From contig CAXAMN010021224.1 of the NCBI GenBank assembly GCA_963970005.1, forward strand, positions 3,921-67,920: a DNA stretch of 64,000 nt. Reading direction: 5' to 3'. The translations under genes were made by a program, and so were the position numbers. The notes beneath the pieces are model-generated. The model was not told where the DNA came from and ran no database searches. It was given only the letters and a program-made list of their open reading frames with translations. The DNA is from Durusdinium trenchii. Taxonomy: Eukaryota > Sar > Dinophyceae > Suessiales > Symbiodiniaceae. Positions within the stretch are counted from its first letter, which is position 1. The number at the start of each line of letters is the position of its first letter. Below are positions 24,901 through 36,900 of this stretch, one piece after another.

Positions 24901-27900
24901 CTGTAGGAATCTTTGCTGTTCCGAAGGACGAAGAATTTGACCGCCTCATTCTGAATCCTACTGTCGTGAACTCCCGGTCCTACCCGTACTCAAACTTCAC
25001 ACGAACAATAGCTCCTGGGTATCTGATTGCGCTGATTCAGCTGGGCGAGGAGGAATGTCTGCTTTGCTCGTCGGACGACCTCTGCGAATTTTGATATACC
25101 TTCCGGGTCTCAAGCAAGCGTGCGTGCAGGAACGCTATTGGTATCCCATTCAGAGCAACAGAACTTGCACACCTTTCTTGTTTTGATCCATCCAAGCATC
25201 GAGGTGAGTTGTTTGTGTGTTTGGCCACGCTTGCAATGGGTGACTCGCTGGCGGTCGAGATTGCACAGCAAGCTCATGTGAACCTGCTGAAAAACAAAGC
25301 GGATTGCATGAGGGCGGAGGAGTGTTTGTTGTATCGGCAGCCGATTCCCAGAGGATCGTTTTTCGAGTTATTGACAATCGACGACCACATAGGACTTCAG
25401 AAAGCTCGTCGATCGGGGGGCTCCTTCGTCTGCAACGACAGGGATCTTGAGGTTTTTACAGCAGCAAACAGAGCATACACCACTGTTGGCCTCACTGCAC
25501 ACCCTGGCAAAAGACAACGCAGAGCATTGCACGCTACGGTACTTGGCGCCGAAGTCGATGGCTCTCGAGGTCGAGTCTCAGCACCACGGGGTAGGGTGGC
25601 CATGTTGTGTTTCATCACTGCTGTTGTTGTAAAGAAAGGACTTGTCACACGTAAGTTACTTCAGAGCCTTATTGGATGTTGGACTCACATTCTCCTGTTT
25701 CGACGTCCCGCTTTTTCAGTTTTGGACAAGGTCTATCAAGAAGGTGCCAGCTTCCATGAAGACCTGGTGTTCGAGATGTCAAAGCAACGCAGAGCCAAAC
25801 TGATGAGCTTGTGTTTGATTGCCCCAACTTTGCAGACTGATATGCGAGTAAGAACTGCACCAGAGATCTTCATGCTTGACGCCTCCCCCTTCCGGGGGGG
25901 CATTTGCCGCGCAGCCATGCCCTCCTCCGTTGTTGATGAATTTTGGAGGCACTCTGAACAAAGAGGGTTCTACACAAAACTTCAACAAGGGGTGGACTAG
26001 CGCTCAGGGAGATTGGTTTGGAGCATTGTGAAACTTTTGGTGAGCCTGAAGTTCGACCAGTGGAGCAGGATTTCAGTCTTACTTCAGAGTTGACAAACTC
26101 GTTGCGTGACAATACAGTCGCCTATGATTGCATTGAACTGTTTGCAGGTGTCGGCAATTGGAGCAATGCACACGCCCGCAGGGGCTTGAGAGTGCATCCA
26201 GGCGTTGAGCGGACTGCTGTGGGCCGGGGCTACGGAGACTTGTTTGATAATCAAACTTTCAGGAACCTTGCCCACCTAGCATACTCTGGCGCCGTAAAGG
26301 AGTGGCACGCAGCTCCGCCATGTTGGTCGTTCGGAACGTTGAGACGTCCTAGATTGAGGTCTAAGCTTTGCCCGGCAGGTTTCAATCCCGAGGATAAACA
26401 AACTAAGGAGCAAACATTGTTGGCAGTTCGAACCGCTCTCATTTTGTTTCTTGCCCTCGGCAGTGGAAGCTTTATCTCTTGTGAACAGCCTGGAGGGTCA
26501 GTGATGTTTGAACTTCAGATTTTTTAGAGACTTATCGCAGCTGGTTGCACCCTTACCAAATTTTGTTTTTGCAGCTACGGTTCCGGTTTTCAGAAAGCTA
26601 GCAAGTGGTTGCATAACAAGCCTTGGTATGCAGCCCTAGGTGGAGTTTGCAAATGCCCATACAAAGGCTGCCATTTCACAGTTCAAGGCACCTTTACAGC
26701 AGGGAGCATTGAGTTGTTTGAAGCTAGATGCCGCCCATCGGCAAAAGCCGTATATGGTAAGACTCCTAGACCTGGGGAAGCTGTTAGTGCATTTTCAGCA
26801 AGCTACCCGATTCCTCTGTGCGAGGCAATGAGCGCGGGCAGCCTACAAGCGCATAGCTCAGGGCCTCGAGGTTCGAAGGTTACTCTGCCGGAAGAAGATC
26901 GCAAAGCTGCTTCGGTTTCAGATCCAGACGGGCTACGCCCCTGGCACGACGACCCTGAGTGGATTGAAGATGTTTGCGAAAGTGTTTCATTTAGTGAGCT
27001 CTTCCGTTACCGGTTCAAAAAATCCGGTCGCATCAACTGCTTGGAGTGCCGTGTCTACAAGTCGTGGTTGAAGCATGTTTCAAAATGTCACCCACAAACG
27101 CGGGTGCTTGGTCTCCTGGACTCAAGGGTCACTATGGGGGCTGCAGCCAAAGGTCGCAGTAGCAGTCCGGCACTGAGCCGAATCCTTAGAGGAAGTTTAG
27201 GCTACATCCTGGGGGGCTGTCTTTACCCTGGGACTTTACACTGCAGGTCTCAGTGGAACAGAGCTGACGGGCCGTCACGTGACAGTGATGTCCCAGGCCC
27301 TTCACGTCCAGAACCCTTGTGGTTGGAGCAGTTGCGTGTTGGTCGAACAAGTGGCTTCGACACGATGATCGCTTCAGCAACTTGGGTCCGGCCGCTTGGT
27401 AGGTGGTATCGTTTGTTGTTGCTCCTCGCTGGAGATGTTGAGCAGAACCCTGGCCCGATTTGTAGTGACAATCGGGCCCCTCATGGCGATCTCAACTTGA
27501 TAGGCGGGTTTGCACGGGCGACCTCTGACAGGCTGGCCAAATGCTTGAAAACCTTTGGTTTGTGGTGTGAGACCTATACAGGTTTGACTCTTGAGCTGGT
27601 TGTTCTGTGTGTTGAGATCACAAACTTGGCCTTAAAAGCCTATGGTCTTGCATCGTTCGAACAAGCTTCACTCCTGTATATTTTGGTGTATGCCATTACT
27701 GCAGTCCAGCAGGTGAAACCCGAATATCGTCATCACTTGAGTAGATCTTGGCAAGTTGACAAAAAGTGGCGACTGGAAGAACCTGGCTCTCGCCGGGGCG
27801 TCCTTTTGGCGCCTGTTTTTCGTGCAATTCTTGGCTCGGCTCTCCTCTCTGGGGGGTGGCTCGCATTTGCTGGAATCATGGCACTGGATTCGGGGGCATG

Positions 27901-30900
27901 CTTCACCCCTGTCTTTTCAATGGCTTTACCCTACCAAACTTCATGTTTTTGCTTTTGGTTTGCGTTGCAGGAGATTGAGGATGGAAGAGGCAACAGCATG
28001 GTACATTGCAGTTCAGTCGTACATTGAGCATNNNNNNNNNNAAGAGGCAACAGCATGGTACATTGCAGTTCAGTCGTACATTGAGCATTGTACTTTGTGC
28101 ATGAGCATTGAACTTGGCCGAAGTTGATGTGTTCGTTGCAGCTGCCTCCTCAGTTGAGTTTCACTCGCGCTTGGGCATCTTAGCAAAGAGCGGCAAAAGA
28201 AGCGTGGGATATATATATATATACATATGAACTTCAGTGTTGAACGGTCGTTTTTCACTCTCAAGCTTCTTAGTGTGGATGCCCGTGGTCGAGGTGGCCC
28301 GGTTTTTGACGCTCGGCGCGAGCTCGGGGTGGTTTGGCCTGGCCTGTCCTGCTCATTGCAGTTCATCCCTTGTCCTCCACCTAGCCATCTTTGTGGCTGG
28401 CTTTGCTTGCGGCTCCCTGACCGTCATTGGCCTTGGATTTGGATTTGTTGGGGCCCTTCCGTGCCCTTCTGCACATCCTCCTCCAGGCCTACCTCCAGGC
28501 CAGCCTCTTCCACTGCTTTGCGCCTTCAGGCGTATCTACATGAGCGTTCTGAACATCCTCATTGAGTCTGTCAAAGCGGTTGCTCTGTCCCTGCGGGCCT
28601 TGGCCGATACCCTTGCTCCTCTCTTTCCAGGAAGATCCGCCTCTGGGTCTGTTCCAGTCCCGTCCTGCCTGCGGGCCTTTGCACCTCTTTGCCCTCCAGA
28701 TTGGGCGACCATAGCTCTGAGCTATGTGAAAGAAGTAGACCTGATCAACTCTCGACGACAGGACAGGCAAGAAAGGAGGCCTACCCAGAGAGCAAGAAAA
28801 AGGAGATCAATGGAAAAAGAAGCCACCACGTCACCCAAAGAAGAACAAGCAGGGCGAGAACTAGACAGGCACAGCTTGAAAGCGATTTGTGTGATCCAGA
28901 GACATCTCCAAAGCTCGCTCATGATGAAGAGTTGCAGTATCAGGACCTGAACGTTGATGCGCCTGAATGCTGATGGTGACGGGGCTTTCCGATTCCGTGA
29001 GCCGGTTGGGTAGTCAAGTTTTGTTCATTGCTACATTTTCTCTTTCAACTTTCATAAGTCATGGACAACCAACTGCGATCCAAAAAGGTGCATCAGCTAC
29101 GTCTCTGGGTGGTATCTGCTTTCATGTTTTCTACTGAAACCTTGCTGTTTGCCTTTGCACTCCTCTGCTGCCTGCCATTTGTACACACGGGTGGTGCTCG
29201 CACTTTTCCAACATTTGTGCAGATAGACAGCATCATCGACATGTCGGGGTTCTTACCCAATGTTCGGTATGCCAAGATTGAGCAGCCCGGTTCCGATGCC
29301 TTAGCGGCTTGCTTTTGCCATGAAAGGAGGCTTGCTGCCCAAACAGACTGGTGGGGTAAATGGGAATTGTTTTTAGTGACATGGAGGTCTTTCGACATAG
29401 AGGTCTCGGACATTGGTGTCTCGGACATGGGGGCGTCGGAGAGTGCAGTTGGATGGCGAGCGCGCGATGACCACGGGAAATTGCTTTTGTCGCGCGGTGT
29501 TGGATATATAGAGGTCTCGGGCATGTGTCTCGGGCATTGGCGTCTCGGATTTGGGTGTGTCGGAGAGTGCAGTGAGATGGCGCGCGCAATGAACATTTTG
29601 TCGAGCAGCGAGGGTTTTAGGACATTGTGAGGTCTCGGACATTGGATGTCGCGGACAGTGAGGTCTCGGACATGCAGCCTGAGCACAGGGAATGTGGTGA
29701 TGCTTCTCCCTCCTCTCGGACGTCCAGGTCTCGGACATTGAGGTCTCCAACGATGCATGCCTTTGCGGGGAAGGTGCTTCCATGGTGCATACCTTTTGTG
29801 AGCCACCCGACAGTAAATTTAGAGGGGAGAGGTGTAAATCCAACCGCATACCATTTGTGAGCCACTTGGCCACGCGGGGTAGAATTTAGAGGAGGAAGGT
29901 GCCATTCCAACGGTGCATACCTTGTGTGAGCTGCCCAGGCAAAATTTAGAGGAGGACCGTGCTATTCCAACTGCGTGCGTTTAGTGAGCCACCCGAGGGC
30001 AAGATTTGGAGAAGAGAGGCGCCGCTCGAAAGGTGCAGACCTTTTGAACCCCCAAGGTAAAGCTTAGAGGAGGAAAGTGCCGTTCCATCGGCGCATACCT
30101 TTTGTGAGCCATTTGACCATTTGAGGGCAAAATTCAGAAGAGAGAGGTGGCGCATACCTTTTGTGAGCAACCCGAGGCACCATTCCAAACGGTGCACACC
30201 TTTCGTAAGCCACCCGAGGGTAAAATTTAAAGGGGCAAACAAACCCTTCCAACGGTGCACCTTTTGTGAAGTTTTTAAAAAATAAAGAGTAATTTTTTCT
30301 TGGATAATTTTACTTCTTACTTTTGGGAAACAGTTAAGATACTTGTAACTATGCCAAAAATTCTGGAAATCTCCAAGTATTTAAGTACATATGCTCATTG
30401 TTTCTGGGGCAGCTGGCGCTGAGACCCTTGTGGCAAAGACCCTCGTGGCGCTATCGGCATATTCTTTGGACATTCAAATATGAGATGGTTGGACTGACCA
30501 CATTTTTTAAGCAAAAATTGCACTGAATGATCTTCTAGCACATAGCACGATGATGAACAAGAACAACCTGCTGGTCGCAAGAATCAGCTTATTAAACGAG
30601 ACCATTATGTTGAACGGACTCTTCTTTATGATAGGGGAACCTTTTTGGTCCTTAAGCTGCTGGGACGACAGAGTCTATTTTCATCACTTTTACTCTTGTT
30701 GCTGAATGGCCAAACTTTGCCCATGAAGCAAAAGGATAAACACACCTTGATAGGTCATTTTTGGGTTGGAACTATAAAGGTGTTTTCTTTAAAGATCCAG
30801 ACCCACACTTTATCCTTGGTCCAAGGCTTTGATACATTATGTAAGCGCGATGAATCTGGTGAGCCTCTTGCACGCTTGCTGGGTTCTCAAATGTGGCGTG

Positions 30901-33900
30901 CATTGAAACTGAAATGATTCTTAATATCATTCATGACCAAACTGCACCCCCACAAAAAATAGATCTTGGAACAGGTTCTGGATGCCTACTTGTTTCTACA
31001 CCTTGATGCAACGGGGGTAGGCGTTGATGTGTCTGACAAAGCCCGTTGCCAAGAAGATGCACATACACGTGCATGGTGGATAGCAGAGCTCAGTCATGTT
31101 CCAAGACTGCCCTGCTTGAGACGGATCTTTGGGAGAGGAATACCCGAAGCAAGGGCGGGTCGTCGGTTTCATGGATTGGTTGGGTTCCAACATGGGTTGA
31201 AAAAGCCCGCACACACTCTCCCATGGGTAGGTAACCCAGTCACGACGGACCCCAGATCACAAAACACCTCTCTGAAGTTCGATTCCGTCAAACTCCATCA
31301 AGCTGGTCGGTGTCATCCTTTTTCGGCCGGCCCAGGTGAAATATTTGTACATATTTGGCCCACGGACATAATATACATGTGTACACATTCGGAATCCTTG
31401 GCTGACTTGATGTTATCCTATTCCTGGGGGGGGGCACGGGTTTCCTGCGGGGTCTGAGCCTCGCTAGAGCGCCGGTGGGGCGAGCGAAGTGCGCTCGCAC
31501 ATGCAGGCCTGTGTGGATTGCAGCCCCGGAAGCTCCTCGGAGGAGGCCGCGAATGCCTGCGAGGCATGCGAGCCAGGCGAGAATGGTGTGGGGTTGATTG
31601 GGTGGGGATTGGCTTGACTTGAGTCAGGGTCTAGGACCTTTGGCTTTGTAGAAGGTTGTAGCAGGTTTCGATGGAGGGGAGCTTGAGTCGAACTTCACCA
31701 CAGTGGATTGAACATAGGTGTTGATGAAGCGGGCAGGCAGTGGATTTGCACAGAAAGTGGTTGAACTGGAGAACATTCCACCTCATCGCATTACATTTGC
31801 TGGTTAACACCCGATCTCATAAGACCTTGGTCCCGTCATCGACCCAAACCAAACACATGCGATGCCCCTTCTCCGATTCTGCCACGTCTAATGAGTATGG
31901 ACTGTATGCTGTATGCCCGCTCCACGCTCCTTGAAGTCAACCACCCCAGTTTGCGCGATGCCGTTCCGGCTTCGCATCTTTCAATAATACCGTCGAACTC
32001 GCCTCTTTCACTCTCGCCGATTTGGATGTGCATCTTACTGGGGGTCTCCCAGCCTGGATTTGGATCTATTTTCCTTCTTCCAGCGGGAGGCCTCCTTATT
32101 TTTGTACACACTCCAAGAACTCTGCTTTTGTCCATGCAGCCGATGCCCGAGGCCGTTGGGTGAACGTCTCCCGGGCGACGGCCTGCGAGGGCTGTCCGGC
32201 GGGCACCGCCAGCAGCCAGCGGGGCGCCACCACGCAGGAGCGGGGCGGCATTGCAAGATGGTCCCGTCCCGTTTCTTTCTCACAGTGTGAAACAGGATCC
32301 GCAAAAGGGACATTGGTGACGTGTTTTTCTTCCCCCTCACAGGAGTGGTGCCTCCTTTGCGGCATCGGCAACTTCAGCACTGCTGGTGCTGCTGCCTGCG
32401 AGCCCTGTGCCGCCGGACGTGCGAGCCGAGCGGTGGGCGTGTCCATGTGCGAGGTTTGTGGTGAGGGGCAGTTCACGCGACTTGGCACTGTGTGGCACAT
32501 GGCACTTTTCGTGTGACGACGCATGACCCAGCACCACCCATTTTTGGTCGTGGTGATTGGATGGAAGATTACATGGTCTGGACTAGTGACTAGTGTTGCT
32601 AATCCTTTTGTTGCTGCTTTGATGTTGGTTTATACTACTTTCAACCGTCCAATCCACCAGTTCATGACTACCAGGACCTTCCAAGTTCGGCGGTTTTTGG
32701 ACACCCCTTAACCTCTAAGAGGGTATTGATAGACACCTCTTGGTGGTATCGGCCTTATCATAGTACTCCATGAAGGTACCCCCCATGGGCTGCAGTCGGG
32801 TTGGCGTCTTAGAGACTCCCCAACCCCCAAACCACTCAACCCCTCCCCACCTTCCCACCTTTCAACCCCAAAACTGACACCCTTTCCGGACACACCCAGT
32901 CCCCGCTGCCGTGGCACGACCTGAGGGCCTCGGTGGGCGAAAGTGAGTGCGAACGCTGCCCCGCGGGCCGCGCCGTGGGCCGCAGCGGCGCCAGTGCGGC
33001 GGAGGCGCGCCAGGGCGGTGGTCCGAAAGCATCGGCCGCTGAGGCCCGAAAAGCAGCAGTGACCCGTAGAGAAAGGTAGAAACAACAACATCTCGAAGCA
33101 TTTTCTCTTGGTTTTGGTTCGGATTGTGAACCAGGGCTTCTTGTTTCAATCCCGCAAATGCCGGCAGTTGTTCCTGACCGATGCCTCATGTGATTTACTT
33201 CCGTTTGGTTCCAGAAACTTCGCTGGTCAACCAAGCAACCAGCAGTTGTTCCTTTCACGTTCTTCCACATGACCGTCGCTTCGTTCCACCCGGATGGCCG
33301 CCTCGGGCGCGACGCCGGACATGGTCATTGGTGCGGTGCCTCACGAGGCCTGTGAGGTCTGTGTCCCTGGGCGCTGGGCTGCCGAGACAGGCACCTCCCA
33401 GTGCCAACAATGCGCGCCTGGGCGATGGCAGAACACGCCCGGAGCCACGTGGCAGCGGTCAGGTTTGCGTCCGGTGTTTGGTCAAAGGCCCCGAAGGTCC
33501 GCGAAAGAGGGAAAGGACCAGCTGAAAAAGCAGGTTAAAAAATAGCACTTGGGTGTGGTGGGGAAATTGGTGCTGTTTCTGTAGTGATTTTCTTGAGAGT
33601 CTTTTTTGGCTGCCGACATGGAGATGGCAGTATACAGGAAAATGATGGACAATGGATCTTCGATCTGATCTGAAGGAATGTCTATTGTACAGGGTTTCAA
33701 GGGGTCCTCTTTTGAGGCCTCAAAAGCTTTCTGAGCTCAAACTCCTTGCAGAAATGGCCTGATTCTTCAGAAGATCTCTTTTGACCAGCTCTAGTGGTGA
33801 CCACCATACCCAAATCTTTTGCGCTCGCCGTTGTTTTTTGGGGGTCCACGGGGGTGCTATTAGCCCCCTCGAGGCCCTGGAGTGTCTGGCCTGTGGGGCG

Positions 33901-36900
33901 GGGACCTCGAACTCCGCCTTGGGCGCCAGCAGTGCGGCTCGGTGATGGAAATGGGAGGGCAGTTGTACGGAACGACGAACTGGGGCGGATTTCTCGGGGG
34001 TTGGTGGATTTGGCGGGTTTAGTTGGTCAGAGATCACGCTGAGAGGGCGGATGATGAAGCTCTCCGCTGTTTTTCCTTGGTGCACGGCAGCGGGAGCAGG
34101 GCTTCAAAGCAGGTTATTAGGCTTTACTCTTTAACATTTGACTCTTTGGTTCTTCTCCATCAGGCAGCCATCAGGCACCAGACTGACAGACAAGGACCCC
34201 AGGGAGGTTTGGTTCTTTTTGGAACCAGTGGTTGATGACTACGAGTCATAGCCAGAGCCAGGGTCACAGTGTCACATGTGGTTTCGCTAATCTCTTCCCA
34301 GCGCATCCCTTCGTCCTGTCAGGAGTCCCTTTGTGCGCCCTGCCCCTTGGGAGCATGGAGCGCTTCGGGCGCCGCGTTCTGCCCCCCCTGCGCCGCGGGG
34401 CGCTACGGAGCGCGACAGGGCGCCCGTCGCTGCGACGTGTGTCCCTCGGGGACCTTCAGTGCCGCCGAGGCGCAGCCGGGCACGGTCGGATGGGGGGCTT
34501 TCAGCGGGTGGGAGTGGTTATTTGTGCAGCCATGATGCATCTCACTGGGCCGAGTGGCTTTGAAGCAGGTCTGTGAGGTCTTACTGTAGATCTTCTGGAT
34601 ACGGGCAGACTGCACCGAAGCCACCGGCCGACCCCGCCCCACCAGGGCGCCACCAGTGCCGAGACCTGTGAGCCATGCCCTTCTGGGCGCTTCTCATCGC
34701 TGGACGACGAAAACGCCGAGAGTGGGGCCACCAGCTGTGAGCTTTGCCCACAGGGACGCTGGTCCGAGGTGGGCACCGCAGGGGTCTGGTTGGGCCGGGT
34801 TGGATGAGGGCTGGGCTTGTGACAGTACCGTGGGTGAGGGCACCAAAAAGCCTTGACACAGCAACCAAGACAAGGCAGAAACAAGCTTGGATTTCACTTA
34901 ACTCACGGGAAATGAGGTGAGATTCTCAATCAAACAGACTGACAGAGCATCTTGTTCAATCTCTTTGACATACATGCGCAGTCAGAAAACCTCGCCGAAA
35001 CTGCGCGTATATATATATATATATATGCAATCCGTCACGCAGTGATGATGTCTTTTGATAACTAGAAAAAGGTAATCAATAAGATTGATGGACGGTCGAA
35101 TTCGTGTGCCATTTTGGCTACAAGACGCGTCCCCCCCCCTACTCCAGTTTTTGAGCAGCCATGAACTTCGAGGAGCTGTTCGAGGACGCACGCCCCCAAT
35201 TAGGGGGAGGAGTTGCGGGGGGGACCGTGGTGATCAATGTGGATGAGGACCTCCCGACGACCGCAGAAGACCTCCAAACGATGCCAGCTGAAGTGGGTGA
35301 CATACACGAGATGGCTGATCGGCTCCGAGAGATGCAGAGCATGACACTGGAGGACGTGACCAACAACAGGTCGGGGTCGCCAACGGAGGTCATGGAGGCT
35401 GATAGCGCAAGTGAAGGAGAGCAGGAGAAGCCCAGCCCCCTGGAGGTCCTCAAGAGAATGGTGGAAGACCGTGACAAGAAGAGGAAGGCAGAAGCAGAAG
35501 CGAGCTTGGACATCCATGACATGGGCACCTCAGAGGTCCAGAAGCTCAAGGCACACGTGCCTATGGAGTTGAAGATGCCGTGGGAGCGAGGGTTCGCTGG
35601 GTTAGTGCTGAAAGGAGGCACGAGTGTGATGGAGACTGCCTTCCTCGATGAGGACAAGTGGAGGCCTCATGCTATGCTTCAAGATGATGTTGAAGTACGT
35701 GGACAAGGAGAAGATCCAGTTGAGTTGAAGCTGAAACCAAGCTTCAAGCCAGATGGGCGACAGAAGATGCCGTGGGCCCAAGCCCTTGAGACTGAGCGTG
35801 CAAAGGTGTTCGAGGGCTGGAAGATCGTGATCGACGAGGCCAGGCACTCATGCGCTGCAGCTCGGATGCTCGACCAGTCAGGTGACAGCGTGCTGGATGA
35901 CATCTTCGCCAAGAAGAAGAATGGAACCTTGCAAGTGAGGTTGAGTGCGATGATGCTGTACGTCCGTTGGGCCCGAGCAAAAGGCCTGCCTCCTTTCCCG
36001 CTCAGTGAAGACCAAGTGTACAGGTATGTTGACCAACTACGACGAGATGGGGCGCCGGCCACCAGGGCTAACAGCTTCAGGAGCGCCTTGGCATTCTGCA
36101 AAGGCACCATCCAGCTGCAGGACGTTGATCCAGTGCTGCAAAGTGGCAGGGTGACAGGGTCGGCGCATCGGAGCTATCTCACCAAGCGAGTCCTGCGGCA
36201 ACGAGATGCACTGACAGTGAGGCAGGTGACGACCTTAGAGATCGTACTAGCAGAACAGAATTTCCCCTTGCAGGACAGGATCTTTGCTGGACATTGCTTG
36301 TTGTGCATTTATGCACGCCTCCGTTTCGGGGACAGCCAGGGCATTGAAGTGGAGCCTCAAGTCGAAGGTGGGTACTTGGAGGGTGGCACCAGCATCCACA
36401 AGACCGACTCGTTGGTGGGCAGGGCAAGAAGGATCCTGCCTGTGGTAGCGCCAAGCGAGGGCATTACTGGAGTGCAGTGGGCAGAGGAGTTGTTGAAGCT
36501 GAGGCACATCTCCGGGTTGAGAGCGCTGGTAGGCAAGCCGTTCTTGCCGACACCGGTGCCAGGAGGTGGGTGGAGTCAGGCTCGGTTGACAACTCCTGAA
36601 GCGTCCATCTGGCTGTGTGAACTACTGCAGAAGTACACCTGCAGCCCGCAAGTCCTAGGTGATGTTGGTGCGCACTCCCTCAAGGCAACAGCATTGTCCT
36701 GGCTGGCGAAAGCGATGGCCCCTGAGAAGGTGAGGAGGCTATTGGGCTATCACGTGAAGCTAAAAGACCGTAGCGTGGTGATCTATAGTCGTGACGCCCT
36801 GGCAGAAGGTCTGGACATCCTCACGAATGTGATCAAGGAGATCCGGGAGGGGAGGTTCAAGCCTGATGCACCTCGGAACCAACGGTGGGAGAAGTCTCCG

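Larger units (their letters stand above)
21432..28950 (+). mobile_element. Retroelement A: degenerate DIRS-like element with methyltransferase and 2A motif
   Basis: This is an element-level entry; its outer ends are not defined by any repeat I can see. Order: N-terminal ORF, Gag-like ORF (22542-23729), reverse transcriptase (24210-25700), first RNase H motif, methyltransferase-like block, second RNase H part, 2A motif, start of a tyrosine recombinase. RNase H with a tyrosine recombinase instead of a DDE integrase is the hallmark of DIRS-type retroelements. The copy is dead: at least two in-frame stops, several frameshifts and no recombinase active site. It sits in an intron of gene 1 in the same orientation. 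Confidence 0.75.

Noticed and set aside
29061-29630. 189-codon frame with a hydrophobic N-terminus
   Set aside because: More than half of it runs through the TCTCGGACAT repeat array; the signal-peptide-like start alone is not enough.
31288-31500. Coding frame upstream of gene 1 exon 17
   Set aside because: It has no motif and ends before the acceptor; considered intron.
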